Positions 33,377 through 42,005 of a stretch of DNA of 56,289 nt are shown one piece after another (within the stretch, counting starts at the first letter, position 1; each line of letters begins with the position of its first letter). Source of the DNA: Bacteriovorax sp. UBA1852 (GTDB lineage Bacteria > Bdellovibrionota > Bacteriovoracia > Bacteriovoracales > Bacteriovoracaceae); NCBI GenBank assembly GCA_002338505.1, contig DDIK01000179.1:1-56289 (forward strand), read 5' to 3'. Position numbers and translations under genes: made by a program. The notes below the pieces were generated by a model. That model was not told the DNA's origin. It did no database searches and worked only from the letters and a program-made list of their open reading frames with translations.

Positions 33377-35395
33377 TCTGCAAAGATCTACAATACTATT
33401 TTCTTCAACCGTAAAAGTAATACTACGTTTGATATCGAGCCCATCTCTTTGAAGAAAGATTTCATGAACAGAATTAGACTTATCTCTACTGACGGGAAAT
33501 TCAATTCCAGGCTTTTTGGTTATCGGCACGACTTCTTCTCTTTGCTCATCAAATAATTCAAATGTAATCTTTCCCTTAAAACAAGCACGACTTGTAATAA
33601 GATAGCCATACGATGAATATGGAGTTTCTCTAACACGTATATCTCTTTTAGTCTCAACGATTATATCTTTCCATATATCATGAACTCTTCCAGGTCTTAC
33701 AATTCTTACCGTTAAAGGAATGTTCTCTTTTACTTTTACTACATTTAGAACACTGATATCTTGTGCTTCACCATTAATGTAAACTTTATCCTTAGATCTG
33801 TTTATATTCTTAAACTTTATCTCGCCTGTTTTACTTGATGGCTCTCTATTTATTATAGAAGAAATCACATCTTCATCACTACCACCATCACTATCGACAG
33901 GTACTATAGTCACTGGGTCACCACCAGCTATAAAATTGAGGAAATGATCTTTACTTCCAAAAAGTACTCCTACTAAAACCAAGGCAATCATTGCAACTTT
34001 AACAATAGGTGACGACTCCATTGGAGCCTCTTCTTTATGAATTCTCGTATAGTCTCTTCTTGTTTTAGGCTTTGTCTTATTCTTTCTTCTTGGTTCAACG
34101 GTTGTTAGAGTTCCTTCATTGTTCCTAGAGCTTCTTGTAGAAGTTGATTGTCGTTCAGAGCTCTTAGTTGCACTAGTCAAAGTAGTTCTTTGACTTGGTT
34201 TCTTAGTTAAAACCTCATTATCTTTGTTTTTTTTCTTACTATTAGTTTCTATTTCCTCAAAAACAAGTTCATTCTCTTTTCTTGTACCATCAGGGCTACT
34301 AACAAATGATGCCCCTTTTCTAGTTTGAGGATGCTCTTCTTCTTTTGGCTGCATTGGCTTTTTTTCTTCACCTGAACCACTTGAGAGTTCTTGACGATAC
34401 TCTTCTTCATATTCATAAATATCAATCTGTCCGTATTTAAAAAGTTTTTCTCTATCCTCTTTGATCTCTTCCTTAAATAGTTCTTTAGAGAAGTAAGATA
34501 AGTCAGAAGGATTAAAGTCAGGAAAATGAGAATATAGAAACTTATTCAGATCACGCGCAAATTCTTCACATGTTTTATATCTATCATCTCTTTCTTTAGA
34601 TAATGCCTTCAAAACAATACGATCTAGTTCTTCTGGTACATTTGGATTTATACTAGATGGCCTCGGTACTTTACATTCTTGTATTTTTTTGAATACTGCA
34701 TAGTCATTTGAAGCCTTAAAAAGTTTTCTACTGCACAGAAGCTCCCACAATGTAATCCCAAGGGCGAATTGATCATATCGCCCATCGAGTTTTAATTGCT
34801 CTAAATATTCAGGCGCAAGATAAGAGAGTTTTCCCTTTATTGTTCCAGCCTGAGTTGCATCAGAGTTAGACTCCGACTTTGCAATACCAAAGTCAATAAC
34901 CTTGACTGAGCCATCAAAGCTCAACATAATATTATGAGGGGAAATATCTCTATGGATAATTTCCATAGGTTTACCTGTTAGCTTATCTGAGAATGTATGA
35001 GCGTAGTGAAGTCCTTGAGCTGCTTGAATCGTAACAAAAGCAGAAACTTCTATAGGAAAAACATAACCCTTTTCTTTAAGTTTATCTAGATACTCTTTCA
35101 GGTTTCTTCCATCACAAAACTCCATGGCAACAAAGAGTTGATTCTGATGTATTCCTGAGTTGTACGTTTGAACAATATTAGGATGAATTAGTCCAAATGT
35201 TGTTTTAATTTCATCGAGAAACATTTTCTTAAAAGAATCATCTTTTGAGTATTTCTCTTGAACCATTTTAATGGCAACAATTTTATCAGCTTGCTCACCT
35301 AGAATTCTTGCACGACAAATTTTAGCCATCCCACCATCTAATAGATGATCTAAAATGAGATATTGACCAAATCTTTCGAACCTTTTATCTGACAT
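33368..35395 (-). CDS. Receptor-like Hanks-type Ser/Thr protein kinase with extracytoplasmic domain
   Basis: The kinase domain (about residues 10-295) has Lys43 (VAIKMV), Glu62, the catalytic loop HRDISPHNIM with Asp150 and Asn155, and DFGIAK with Asp168. The glycine-rich loop is LLDGGMAKI. A Ser/Thr/Lys-rich linker (about 320-460) leads to one membrane helix (about 468-486, VKVAMIALVLVGVLFG) and a C-terminal domain of about 170 residues outside the membrane. The layout resembles PknB-type receptor kinases, but the outer domain is not PASTA-like; a PEGA-like sandwich is possible. Targets are unknown; the FHA-GGDEF protein is a candidate reader. TAGGAG lies 12 bases upstream of ATG. Confidence 0.92.
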   Translation of the reverse strand: MSDKRFERFGQYLILDHLLDGGMAKICRARILGEQADKIVAIKMVQEKYSKDDSFKKMFLDEIKTTFGLIHPNIVQTYNSGIHQNQLFVAMEFCDGRNLKEYLDKLKEKGYVFPIEVSAFVTIQAAQGLHYAHTFSDKLTGKPMEIIHRDISPHNIMLSFDGSVKVIDFGIAKSESNSDATQAGTIKGKLSYLAPEYLEQLKLDGRYDQFALGITLWELLCSRKLFKASNDYAVFKKIQECKVPRPSSINPNVPEELDRIVLKALSKERDDRYKTCEEFARDLNKFLYSHFPDFNPSDLSYFSKELFKEEIKEDREKLFKYGQIDIYEYEEEYRQELSSGSGEEKKPMQPKEEEHPQTRKGASFVSSPDGTRKENELVFEEIETNSKKKNKDNEVLTKKPSQRTTLTSATKSSERQSTSTRSSRNNEGTLTTVEPRRKNKTKPKTRRDYTRIHKEEAPMESSPIVKVAMIALVLVGVLFGSKDHFLNFIAGGDPVTIVPVDSDGGSDEDVISSIINREPSSKTGEIKFKNINRSKDKVYINGEAQDISVLNVVKVKENIPLTVRIVRPGRVHDIWKDIIVETKRDIRVRETPYSSYGYLITSRACFKGKITFELFDEQREEVVPITKKPGIEFPVSRDKSNSVHEIFLQRDGLDIKRSITFTVEENSIVDLCRLL

Positions 35396-35497
35396 AATTA
35401 AGCTAAACTCCTAGGAATCTAATCGGTCTTGTGACCAATTTCCTTTAGAATAAACTCTTAATTATACACTAAAAATACTTACTATAAATTCGGATAC

Positions 35498-36010
35498 TTA
35501 GAGGACAATCTCATCAAAACTTGGGAAAGAAACCATAATTTTTGTCGATGACCTCTTTGCACAGAAAATATTTATTTTATAAAGAGAGAGGATATGCTCA
35601 CTAAAGTCAGGATGAGAACGTAGAGATTGTTCAAAATTTTGAGCAACAACTTTCTCGTAACCAGATTGCTTTAAACTATTTTCAAACATTTGATGGGAGA
35701 TCCTATCATCGAGGGAATAATTAACTGTTAAAAGTTTCTTTTCACAACTTGCTAATCTTCTTTGCTCATCTTTTGAAAACCAATTCGTGAATTTACTGGA
35801 GTCTTTAATCTCTCCATACATAGTATCAAATAAAAGAGTAAGCTCTGTATACCAAGAAACTCTTGTAAGTTTTAGATCCTCTTTCCAGACTTCACTATTT
35901 CCTCTGCCATTATTAATATAGAAATCACCTTTCTTAACCATATTCTTAGAGAGATTAGAGCATGAACTAAGACAAAAGATCGATAAAATAACTAAAAGTT
36001 TAATATTCAT
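35498..36010 (-). CDS. Hypothetical lipoprotein
   Basis: A 170-residue lipoprotein (MNIKLLVILSIFCLSSC, lipidated Cys17) with a mostly helical mature domain and two further cysteines. No family recognised. I choose ATG 36010, with AGGAG six bases upstream; a frame extension to 36028 has no ribosome binding site and would spoil the signal. It follows the alpha/beta hydrolase gene with only 19 bases between stop and start, so both are probably on one transcript, with the GYF-PilZ gene upstream. Confidence 0.72.
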   Translation of the reverse strand: MNIKLLVILSIFCLSSCSNLSKNMVKKGDFYINNGRGNSEVWKEDLKLTRVSWYTELTLLFDTMYGEIKDSSKFTNWFSKDEQRRLASCEKKLLTVNYSLDDRISHQMFENSLKQSGYEKVVAQNFEQSLRSHPDFSEHILSLYKINIFCAKRSSTKIMVSFPSFDEIVL

Positions 36011-36029
36011 TTTTACTCCTACAAGCACT

Positions 36030-36827
36030 CTAAGTTAGCGCTAGCCAATTACAGATATCATTAAAAGGTATTTCGCGTTGTGGTTCATTAAATAATTCAT
36101 GACCTATTGATGGATACTTTTTCAGCATCATAAGACTTGTATCAATGCTAGAGCTAAAAAGCTCACTTAAAGCTAAGTCAACAACCTGATCCTCTTGTCC
36201 CATCACATACAAGACAGGAATGTTTATAAAGTATGAGGAGTATTTCACTCGTTTAATTAGCTCGCTTATTGATCGCTGCATTCCTAAAGTCATTTTTCTG
36301 TTTACTAAGGGATCATGATGCTTTGAAATAGAGTTCATAGGTATTGTTATCTTCAATTTTTCAAATAGACTCTGTTTTCCAAAATATTTGTGAACACCTG
36401 TATCCATACTTTCTGAGTATTGTACGAGTGGATTAACAAGTATCATTCCTGACAGTTTATTATAGTAATTATCTAAGCTCATACATAATAGTGCCCCTAG
36501 GCCATGGCCACACAGAAACACATCCTTACTTTCTAAGAGATCGACATTATGTTCAAAGAATGTTTCATAATCCTCAAGAATTTCATGGCAAGAGCTAGCA
36601 TGCCCTCTTGTCCCACTACTCAAACCATGTCCCCTCATATCTATAAATATTGATCCAACTTTTTTACTATACAAGAACTTAGCAAAGTCTTTGTATCTAT
36701 CGTGATACTCACCCAGGTTATGAAAGAAAACAACTTGAGTATCAAAGTGATCTCCATACGATGTAGTATAAAGACTAAACTTATCGCCTCTCGTACTTAG
36801 CTGACCTATTTTCTTTGATTGATGCAA
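36030..36827 (-). CDS. Alpha/beta hydrolase (monoglyceride lipase-like) lacking the nucleophile serine
   Basis: A 265-residue alpha/beta-hydrolase of the lysophospholipase/monoglyceride lipase group: FIDMRGHGLSSG is the strand-4 loop, VMGQEDQVVD carries the acid Asp and SIGHELF the catalytic His. The nucleophile elbow, normally GHSxG, reads GHGLG because the codon is GGC instead of a serine codon. Either the protein is a pseudo-enzyme or binding protein, or the base is a mutation. It starts with TTG at 36827, preceded by GAGGA. There is no signal peptide. It is the middle gene of a minus-strand group (GYF-PilZ, hydrolase, lipoprotein). Confidence 0.85.
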   Translation of the reverse strand: MHQSKKIGQLSTRGDKFSLYTTSYGDHFDTQVVFFHNLGEYHDRYKDFAKFLYSKKVGSIFIDMRGHGLSSGTRGHASSCHEILEDYETFFEHNVDLLESKDVFLCGHGLGALLCMSLDNYYNKLSGMILVNPLVQYSESMDTGVHKYFGKQSLFEKLKITIPMNSISKHHDPLVNRKMTLGMQRSISELIKRVKYSSYFINIPVLYVMGQEDQVVDLALSELFSSSIDTSLMMLKKYPSIGHELFNEPQREIPFNDICNWLALT

Positions 36828-36852
36828 TTATTTTCCTCGGTATTCTATAACT

Positions 36853-37662
36853 CTAATGATTGCCTAAATAGCTAGTAATCGCGTTTTCAGCTTCACTGTC
36901 GAGATCAACAAATCGAAGAGCAAAACCTTGATTTGCTTCAAGGCTTCGTACAACTAAGCCATTTGCAATAAAATGATAATTTGTATTATCAGGATGAACA
37001 TTGAGAGTAATTTCCTCGCCAATGCTGAAAGGATTATTTGAGACAAGAACTTGCAGTCCCCCAGTTGATATATCTCTACATACACCTTCTAATAGAACAT
37101 TTTGATCATGGACAAACATCTTAGCAATAAAAGGTTTTCTTAATGACTCTCTTTTTTCCTTCGTGCTCTGATCAATGATTTCAACATTATCGTCAGGTAC
37201 AGATGGAAATAATTCTTTGAATATACTTACTTCCGATAGAAACTGCCATTCGTGTTCTCCTGGTATGAAGACAAGAGTCTTAGCATTTATTCTTTTCTCT
37301 CTAAAAGCTCTCTTGATTTCATCAATAGTATAAGGTCCGTACTCAACTTCTTCACCACCTCTATCAAGACCAATCTTAATATTTATAACCTTGTCATAAG
37401 CTCCTAAAGTCTCCCAACTATATTGACGAACTTCAACCTCTTCAATAACAGGAGGTAAGTCTTCTAATGCCGGTGGCATCTCATCATGACTAGCCAAAGA
37501 TGAGAGTTCATCAACATCTCCAAGTCTTGCCCAATTATCAAAGCCAACTGTCCATACATAACTATCTTCATCAAGACGACCACTCTTAACGAGCTCACCC
37601 ATCTCCTGAATTGTCTTTGGACCAACTCTGTCACTTCCTTGTACGTAATACCATTCAGACAT
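36853..37662 (-). CDS. GYF-GYF-PilZ protein, probable c-di-GMP effector
   Basis: A 269-residue soluble protein. Residues 4-52 form a GYF_2-type domain (WYYVQGSDRVGPKTIQEM ... WTVGFDNWARL), residues 103-150 form a second one (YGPYTIDEIKRAFREKRI ... GEHEWQF), and residues 170-268 form a PilZ domain. PilZ has both cyclic-di-GMP motifs: R171xxxR175 and D197xS199xxG202. GYF_2 domains usually bind proline-rich partners, so this likely links c-di-GMP to a protein-protein contact. AAGGAT precedes the ATG. It is divergent from the VWA-like lipoprotein and heads the minus-strand group. Confidence 0.9.
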   Translation of the reverse strand: MSEWYYVQGSDRVGPKTIQEMGELVKSGRLDEDSYVWTVGFDNWARLGDVDELSSLASHDEMPPALEDLPPVIEEVEVRQYSWETLGAYDKVINIKIGLDRGGEEVEYGPYTIDEIKRAFREKRINAKTLVFIPGEHEWQFLSEVSIFKELFPSVPDDNVEIIDQSTKEKRESLRKPFIAKMFVHDQNVLLEGVCRDISTGGLQVLVSNNPFSIGEEITLNVHPDNTNYHFIANGLVVRSLEANQGFALRFVDLDSEAENAITSYLGNH

Positions 37663-37751
37663 ATTTATCCTTAATAAGAAATTTCTATCTTTTAATTATA
37701 AACTATTGATTTTATTTCGAAATATGGTCAAATATTCCGTAAAGAATTTAT

Positions 37752-37780
37752 TAAAGTTTTAAAATCTAATACCCGATAAT
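37752..37780 (+). promoter_or_regulatory. Promoter-like region at the start of the VWA lipoprotein gene (sigma-28-like, leaderless-type)
   Basis: TAAAGTTT (37752-37759) followed by CCCGATAA (37772-37779) resembles the FliA consensus TAAAGTTT-N11-GCCGATAA, with a spacer of 12 instead of 11. Alternatively GATAAT (37775-37780) is a sigma-70 -10 box ending six bases before the ATG at 37787. Either reading starts the mRNA at or near the start codon; no Shine-Dalgarno is seen. Confidence 0.45.
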
Positions 37781-37786
37781 ATTCAT

Positions 37787-39382
37787 ATGATACGAATATT
37801 AATTTTCACACTTTTACTTTTCTCCTGCGCTAAAGATGAATTCAAGGCTGGAGAAGTGCGAAACGAAGATGCACCACCTTTAAGAAAGGAGTCCACAAAT
37901 ACGGACTTTTCTAAGTTTCAATATGATAGACCTCCTGTAGATCTCCTTTTTCTGTGGGATAACTCTTCAAGTTCTAGTTTTATTAGTGATGAAACAAAAG
38001 TGGCCCTGAACAATCTTGTTGCAAATATCGAAAATAGATTTGATTATAATGTTCTTATGGTTCCTCTTTTGGCCTCAGGTAATGATGGTGCATACTTTTT
38101 TAGTGCCAGTGGAGCTACTCCAGGAAATGGCATTACAACAATATCGACTTCTCAAGCTTCTGAATATATCACGACAATAGGGGCACACCCTAGTTCTTCC
38201 TCAGAGGAAAGTGGTGCTCAAAGGGCAGTTAATCTTCTAAGAGACAACCAAGAGAATGGTGTATTTAGAAATGGCTCATATACAATCGTTGTTTTAATGT
38301 CTAACGGTGATGATAATTCATTTATTCCTGAAGATGTTGATGACAGCAGCTATAACGTGCAACTCGTTGGTGAACAATATGCAAGAGGAAAGGCTCATGA
38401 CATTCTATGTATGCGTGGGTTCTATGATACGGAAAACTCTAATTTACATAACTCCCATTCTACGTTTGCCTCAAATTGCTCAAACTCAGAATCAATTGAC
38501 TCCACAATGCTTCGCTTTGTCTCAATTACATCTTTATTTCCTCGAAGCCAATGTAACGTCACTAAGTACTTAAGAGAAAACATTGTATATAAGAATATTT
38601 CTAAGCATATTTATCAAACCCCATACTCTAATGATTATACTTTTCCTACAACTTCATATTCAAATCCAGAAGAAGGACAAGACAAATTTAATCTATGTCG
38701 TGGAGACTTTGAGCATCTCTTTGATGGTGTGAACAACGCTATTGCTGATGCTATTATCAAGCATAGTTACAGATTTTGGAGACTTGCTGAAAGTGGTGAG
38801 CCAATAGATAAATCAAGTATTAAAGTTACAGCTATTAATGGTGAGGCCCAAAGAGAAATTGAAAAAATCCCTGATGATGTTATCATCACGAGAGATACAT
38901 TAGGTTCAAATGATGTTGACTCAAATGGCTCACTTGTTAACGGTTATCGAGTTCTCGATGGAACTCAAACTGTTAATAGAAGATATCTCCCCACTAACGG
39001 AGAAGCCTACACAGGTCAAGTTATAGAGTTATTTGGTAATGCGAAAGTAACATATCCTGAATACATCACAGTGAGCTTTAAGGAACCATTTAAGTACTAT
39101 GGATATTTTCATCTATCTGCAAGACCACTTGAAAGCTCTATAAAGTTCTACGTTAATGGAAAACTTATACCAAAGAGTGAGACTGACGGATGGACGCTCA
39201 TGAAAGAGGGAAATAGTCCAAAGTATCTCTCAGACTTCAATGTACTTATAAGTTCGCCTACGGACAGATCGCCTGCAACACCAGAGGAGAATCTGACAGG
39301 ATACTTTTTGAAACTAACAGGGTCAGCGGTCTATTCTAATGGAGATACTCCAAGAGCTTACTTCAGTCCTTCGGCAAATTAA
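37787..39382 (+). CDS. Lipoprotein with von Willebrand A-like domain
   Basis: A 531-residue lipoprotein (MIRILIFTLLLFSC, lipidated Cys14). A VWA-like fold starts at about residue 50: the strand VDLLFLWDNSSSS carries a metal-site DxSxS (Asp58, Ser60, Ser62), and a later strand IVVLMSNGDDN fits the usual next strand. A large beta-rich C-terminal half follows. Such lipoproteins may bind ligands at the surface. No Shine-Dalgarno is present, and the promoter-like element just upstream suggests a leaderless mRNA. Its stop overlaps the stop of the convergent cNMP-binding gene in the palindrome TTAA. Confidence 0.72.
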   Translation: MIRILIFTLLLFSCAKDEFKAGEVRNEDAPPLRKESTNTDFSKFQYDRPPVDLLFLWDNSSSSSFISDETKVALNNLVANIENRFDYNVLMVPLLASGNDGAYFFSASGATPGNGITTISTSQASEYITTIGAHPSSSSEESGAQRAVNLLRDNQENGVFRNGSYTIVVLMSNGDDNSFIPEDVDDSSYNVQLVGEQYARGKAHDILCMRGFYDTENSNLHNSHSTFASNCSNSESIDSTMLRFVSITSLFPRSQCNVTKYLRENIVYKNISKHIYQTPYSNDYTFPTTSYSNPEEGQDKFNLCRGDFEHLFDGVNNAIADAIIKHSYRFWRLAESGEPIDKSSIKVTAINGEAQREIEKIPDDVIITRDTLGSNDVDSNGSLVNGYRVLDGTQTVNRRYLPTNGEAYTGQVIELFGNAKVTYPEYITVSFKEPFKYYGYFHLSARPLESSIKFYVNGKLIPKSETDGWTLMKEGNSPKYLSDFNVLISSPTDRSPATPEENLTGYFLKLTGSAVYSNGDTPRAYFSPSAN

Positions 39383-40452
39383 GAATAACCTTTCTCTCCA
39401 GACTTTTCTTTATTTGTAGCATCGATTGCATTTTGCAATCTTAGGGCAGGAAAGACCTTTAGAAGCTTCTTGTAGTTCACAGTTGTCTTAAGCTTATTAT
39501 ACTCTCCAACAACTATATCTTCACACAGCCCAACCGCAACAGCATCTGTCAGGTCTTGGTCAGAAATAGCAATTTTTGCTTCTTTAAATTCATCTAGGAT
39601 AGAACTTAGATCCACTGGAACTCGGTCAGCAGCTTTTCCTGAAGCTCGAACTTGTTGAATTATTTTGCCAAGAAGTCTCTCACATTTTCTTGAGACTCTT
39701 GTTTTCTTATCCTCTTCTTTGAGTCTTTCTGAATTCAAAAAGACAAGTATAGATCTTATTCCTTCAACGTCATTAATACGTAGTACTTTTGGAAGGTTGT
39801 CTTCATCAGTCTTTAACTCAACATAGTGTTCTCTTACCATCAATTCGATAAGTTCTTCGTATTTGATCTCTTGCACATTATAAATATCATAGAGATAATA
39901 CTTTATTTTATTAAGATGAATTTGAATTTTCCCATCAACCTCTTCACCATGTGTTTTTGCTACAAGATAAAAAGTCGATAATATCTTTAAAACATCTGTC
40001 GTATGAAAGAACTTATAATTTGAAACCTTACCAGCAGAAGCATAGCCAACTGAATTTGACTCTAACTCTCTGACCTTATCATTTGTCTTTCTCAATCGAT
40101 CAGCAAGGGTATTAATAATTGTCTTAAACCAAGGGTTTAGTCCCTTCATGGTTTTATCAAAAGCAGAGAATGAGATTCTAATAACTTCAGTAGTGACAAT
40201 GGCTGCAGCTGAACAACTTCTTCGAGATGCCTTTTCATCGAAGTAGGCCATCTCACCTATGACCTCACCTACTCGAAGAATAGCAAGATCAACAAAACCT
40301 CTCCCCTTTGGAATAAAGAGACGTATCTGTCCTTTTTGGATAATATACAAACAATCTGCAGGATCATTTTGCTTGAATAATTCATCACCTGGATTAAATT
40401 TGATAAGACCAGACTTACCAGTGGCTGGTTTTGAGCTCGGAGCCCCGGCCAT
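39379..40452 (-). CDS. Cyclic nucleotide-binding domain protein
   Basis: A 357-residue protein whose N-terminal part (about 18-130) is a CRP-type cNMP-binding beta-roll: LIKFNPGDELFKQNDPADCLYIIQ, GEVIGEMAYFDEKASRRSCSA and the ATVIRIS-like strand. The phosphate-binding cassette GEMAYFDEKASRRS matches the GE.....RSA pattern. The C-terminal 220 residues are helical, with no recognisable CRP-type HTH, so it may act as a signal-dependent effector or regulator by contact instead of binding DNA. AAGGAG precedes the ATG. It overlaps the convergent lipoprotein gene by four bases at the stops. Confidence 0.85.
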   Translation of the reverse strand: MAGAPSSKPATGKSGLIKFNPGDELFKQNDPADCLYIIQKGQIRLFIPKGRGFVDLAILRVGEVIGEMAYFDEKASRRSCSAAAIVTTEVIRISFSAFDKTMKGLNPWFKTIINTLADRLRKTNDKVRELESNSVGYASAGKVSNYKFFHTTDVLKILSTFYLVAKTHGEEVDGKIQIHLNKIKYYLYDIYNVQEIKYEELIELMVREHYVELKTDEDNLPKVLRINDVEGIRSILVFLNSERLKEEDKKTRVSRKCERLLGKIIQQVRASGKAADRVPVDLSSILDEFKEAKIAISDQDLTDAVAVGLCEDIVVGEYNKLKTTVNYKKLLKVFPALRLQNAIDATNKEKSGEKGYS

Positions 40453-40737
40453 ATATCTCTCCTTTCATAATCATCTTTATTCTATAGATAAGAGCAATTC
40501 ATTAAAAGAGAGTTAAATCTTCTTCAATTAACCTATATCTCTAGAAAAACTGTCAACTTTTTATGCCAGCGTAAATTATAAGAGTCTCTCAAAAACGAAG
40601 ATATCAATCTGATATTTTATCTCAAAGAGTGACAAACCCAAAGATAACAACCGCTTATGTTGTAAAGTAACTCTTTTTCATATCATTTCCTAGGATGAAT
40701 GAGGGAATTCGCCAATGATAGTAAGAGGAGATAAGAA

Positions 40738-41997
40738 ATGAAAAGCAATATCTATAACTCGCTATTACAACTTACAAATTACTTACCAAGTGAAGCTAGA
40801 GGTTACTTACTGAGAGAATTCCTTCAGCTAAGCTCTACCTCAAATAAGTATGATGAAGTTGAGATTGGACTTGCAACAACGAAAAAAGATATCGAGCAAT
40901 CATTTCGACTTGTAAAAAAATACTATAAGAAATCGAAAATTAAAAATGACAATGCAAACTTATTTCACATCACTAAGTTTCACTGTCTTCCAACGACAAA
41001 GATCATCGTTGCAAAGTATAAAGGGGAAATCATAGGAACGATGACTATTATACTTGATTCAGAATTTAAGCTCCCTATCGACGACTTCTCCAATATTGGT
41101 AAGCTTCGAAACTCTGGTAAGAAGATTGCTGAAATATCATCTATCGCTGTCGCCTCTAAGTGGAGGAGACGAAATAGTATAGTATTCATGAAGTTATGCA
41201 CATTCTTAGTAAGATACTCAGTTGAAGTCATGGGTATTGATTTCTTTGTAATGGTTACCAGTAATACAGCAAGACACTACTATAAAGAGATCTTCTGTTT
41301 TAAGCCAATAGATGGAGAGATAAAGCGTGCTTCCCATGCAGGAAACAAGTTATCGTATTCGCAGTATGCAAACACAAAAACGATGCTCAAGAGAATGAAA
41401 AAAAATTATTCTAAGAAAAAATTTGAAAAGATTACAGAATTTTTAAAATCTCATGATAACTATTTTCATCAATTTGAAACAGATAAGATAATATCTCAAT
41501 ACCTCTACACAAGAGAGGCGTTTCTTGATTTCTTTAGAGATAAGAATAACATCCTTGGAAAGCTATCTAAGAATGAGAAACTAGCACTTAAAAACTTCTA
41601 TGATCATACATCAAATGTTCATCAATCAATCGAGTCATTAAATGATGCTCATCAAAAACAAGACAGAAGATTTCCTCGTTATCATGCTAACTACAAATTA
41701 TTAGCACTATGTAATAAGAAAATGATTGAGGGTAAAACTCTTGAGGTCTCTCGTGGCGGACTTTCAATCATCTCTGATCGCTATCATCAAATAGGAGATC
41801 GACTTACACTCCTTATTGAGGTCTTTGAAGGAGAAGTTGAGGAATTCCATGCTCACGTGAGATGGACTAAAGGCTCGAGGTATGGGTTAAAGCTTATCTT
41901 CAATGAAAATTCTAAAATTCAATTAACAAAGAAGAAGTGGCACAATTTTATGAATAAGATTGAAGGTGCGGCCAACATAAACTCGCTGGCCGCTTAA
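40738..41997 (+). CDS. FeeM-type N-acyltransferase fused to a PilZ domain
   Basis: A 419-residue fusion. Residues 40-200 look like the GNAT-fold N-acyl amino acid synthase FeeM: IIGTMTIILDSEFKLPID, then KIAEISSIAVASKWRRR (family pattern of E-x3-IAV-x-R), and a final VMVTSNTARHYYKEIFCFKPI. Residues 309-400 form a PilZ domain with RRFPR (RxxxR at 310-314) and EVSRGGL where D/NxSxxG is expected (Glu replaces Asp). Together they suggest an acyl-amino-acid-producing enzyme tuned by cyclic-di-GMP. A helical linker joins them. AGAGGAG precedes the ATG. The 285-base gap before it, shared with the cNMP-binding gene, holds no other gene I can see. Confidence 0.78.
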   Translation: MKSNIYNSLLQLTNYLPSEARGYLLREFLQLSSTSNKYDEVEIGLATTKKDIEQSFRLVKKYYKKSKIKNDNANLFHITKFHCLPTTKIIVAKYKGEIIGTMTIILDSEFKLPIDDFSNIGKLRNSGKKIAEISSIAVASKWRRRNSIVFMKLCTFLVRYSVEVMGIDFFVMVTSNTARHYYKEIFCFKPIDGEIKRASHAGNKLSYSQYANTKTMLKRMKKNYSKKKFEKITEFLKSHDNYFHQFETDKIISQYLYTREAFLDFFRDKNNILGKLSKNEKLALKNFYDHTSNVHQSIESLNDAHQKQDRRFPRYHANYKLLALCNKKMIEGKTLEVSRGGLSIISDRYHQIGDRLTLLIEVFEGEVEEFHAHVRWTKGSRYGLKLIFNENSKIQLTKKKWHNFMNKIEGAANINSLAA

Positions 41998-42005
41998 TTA
42001 GATTT

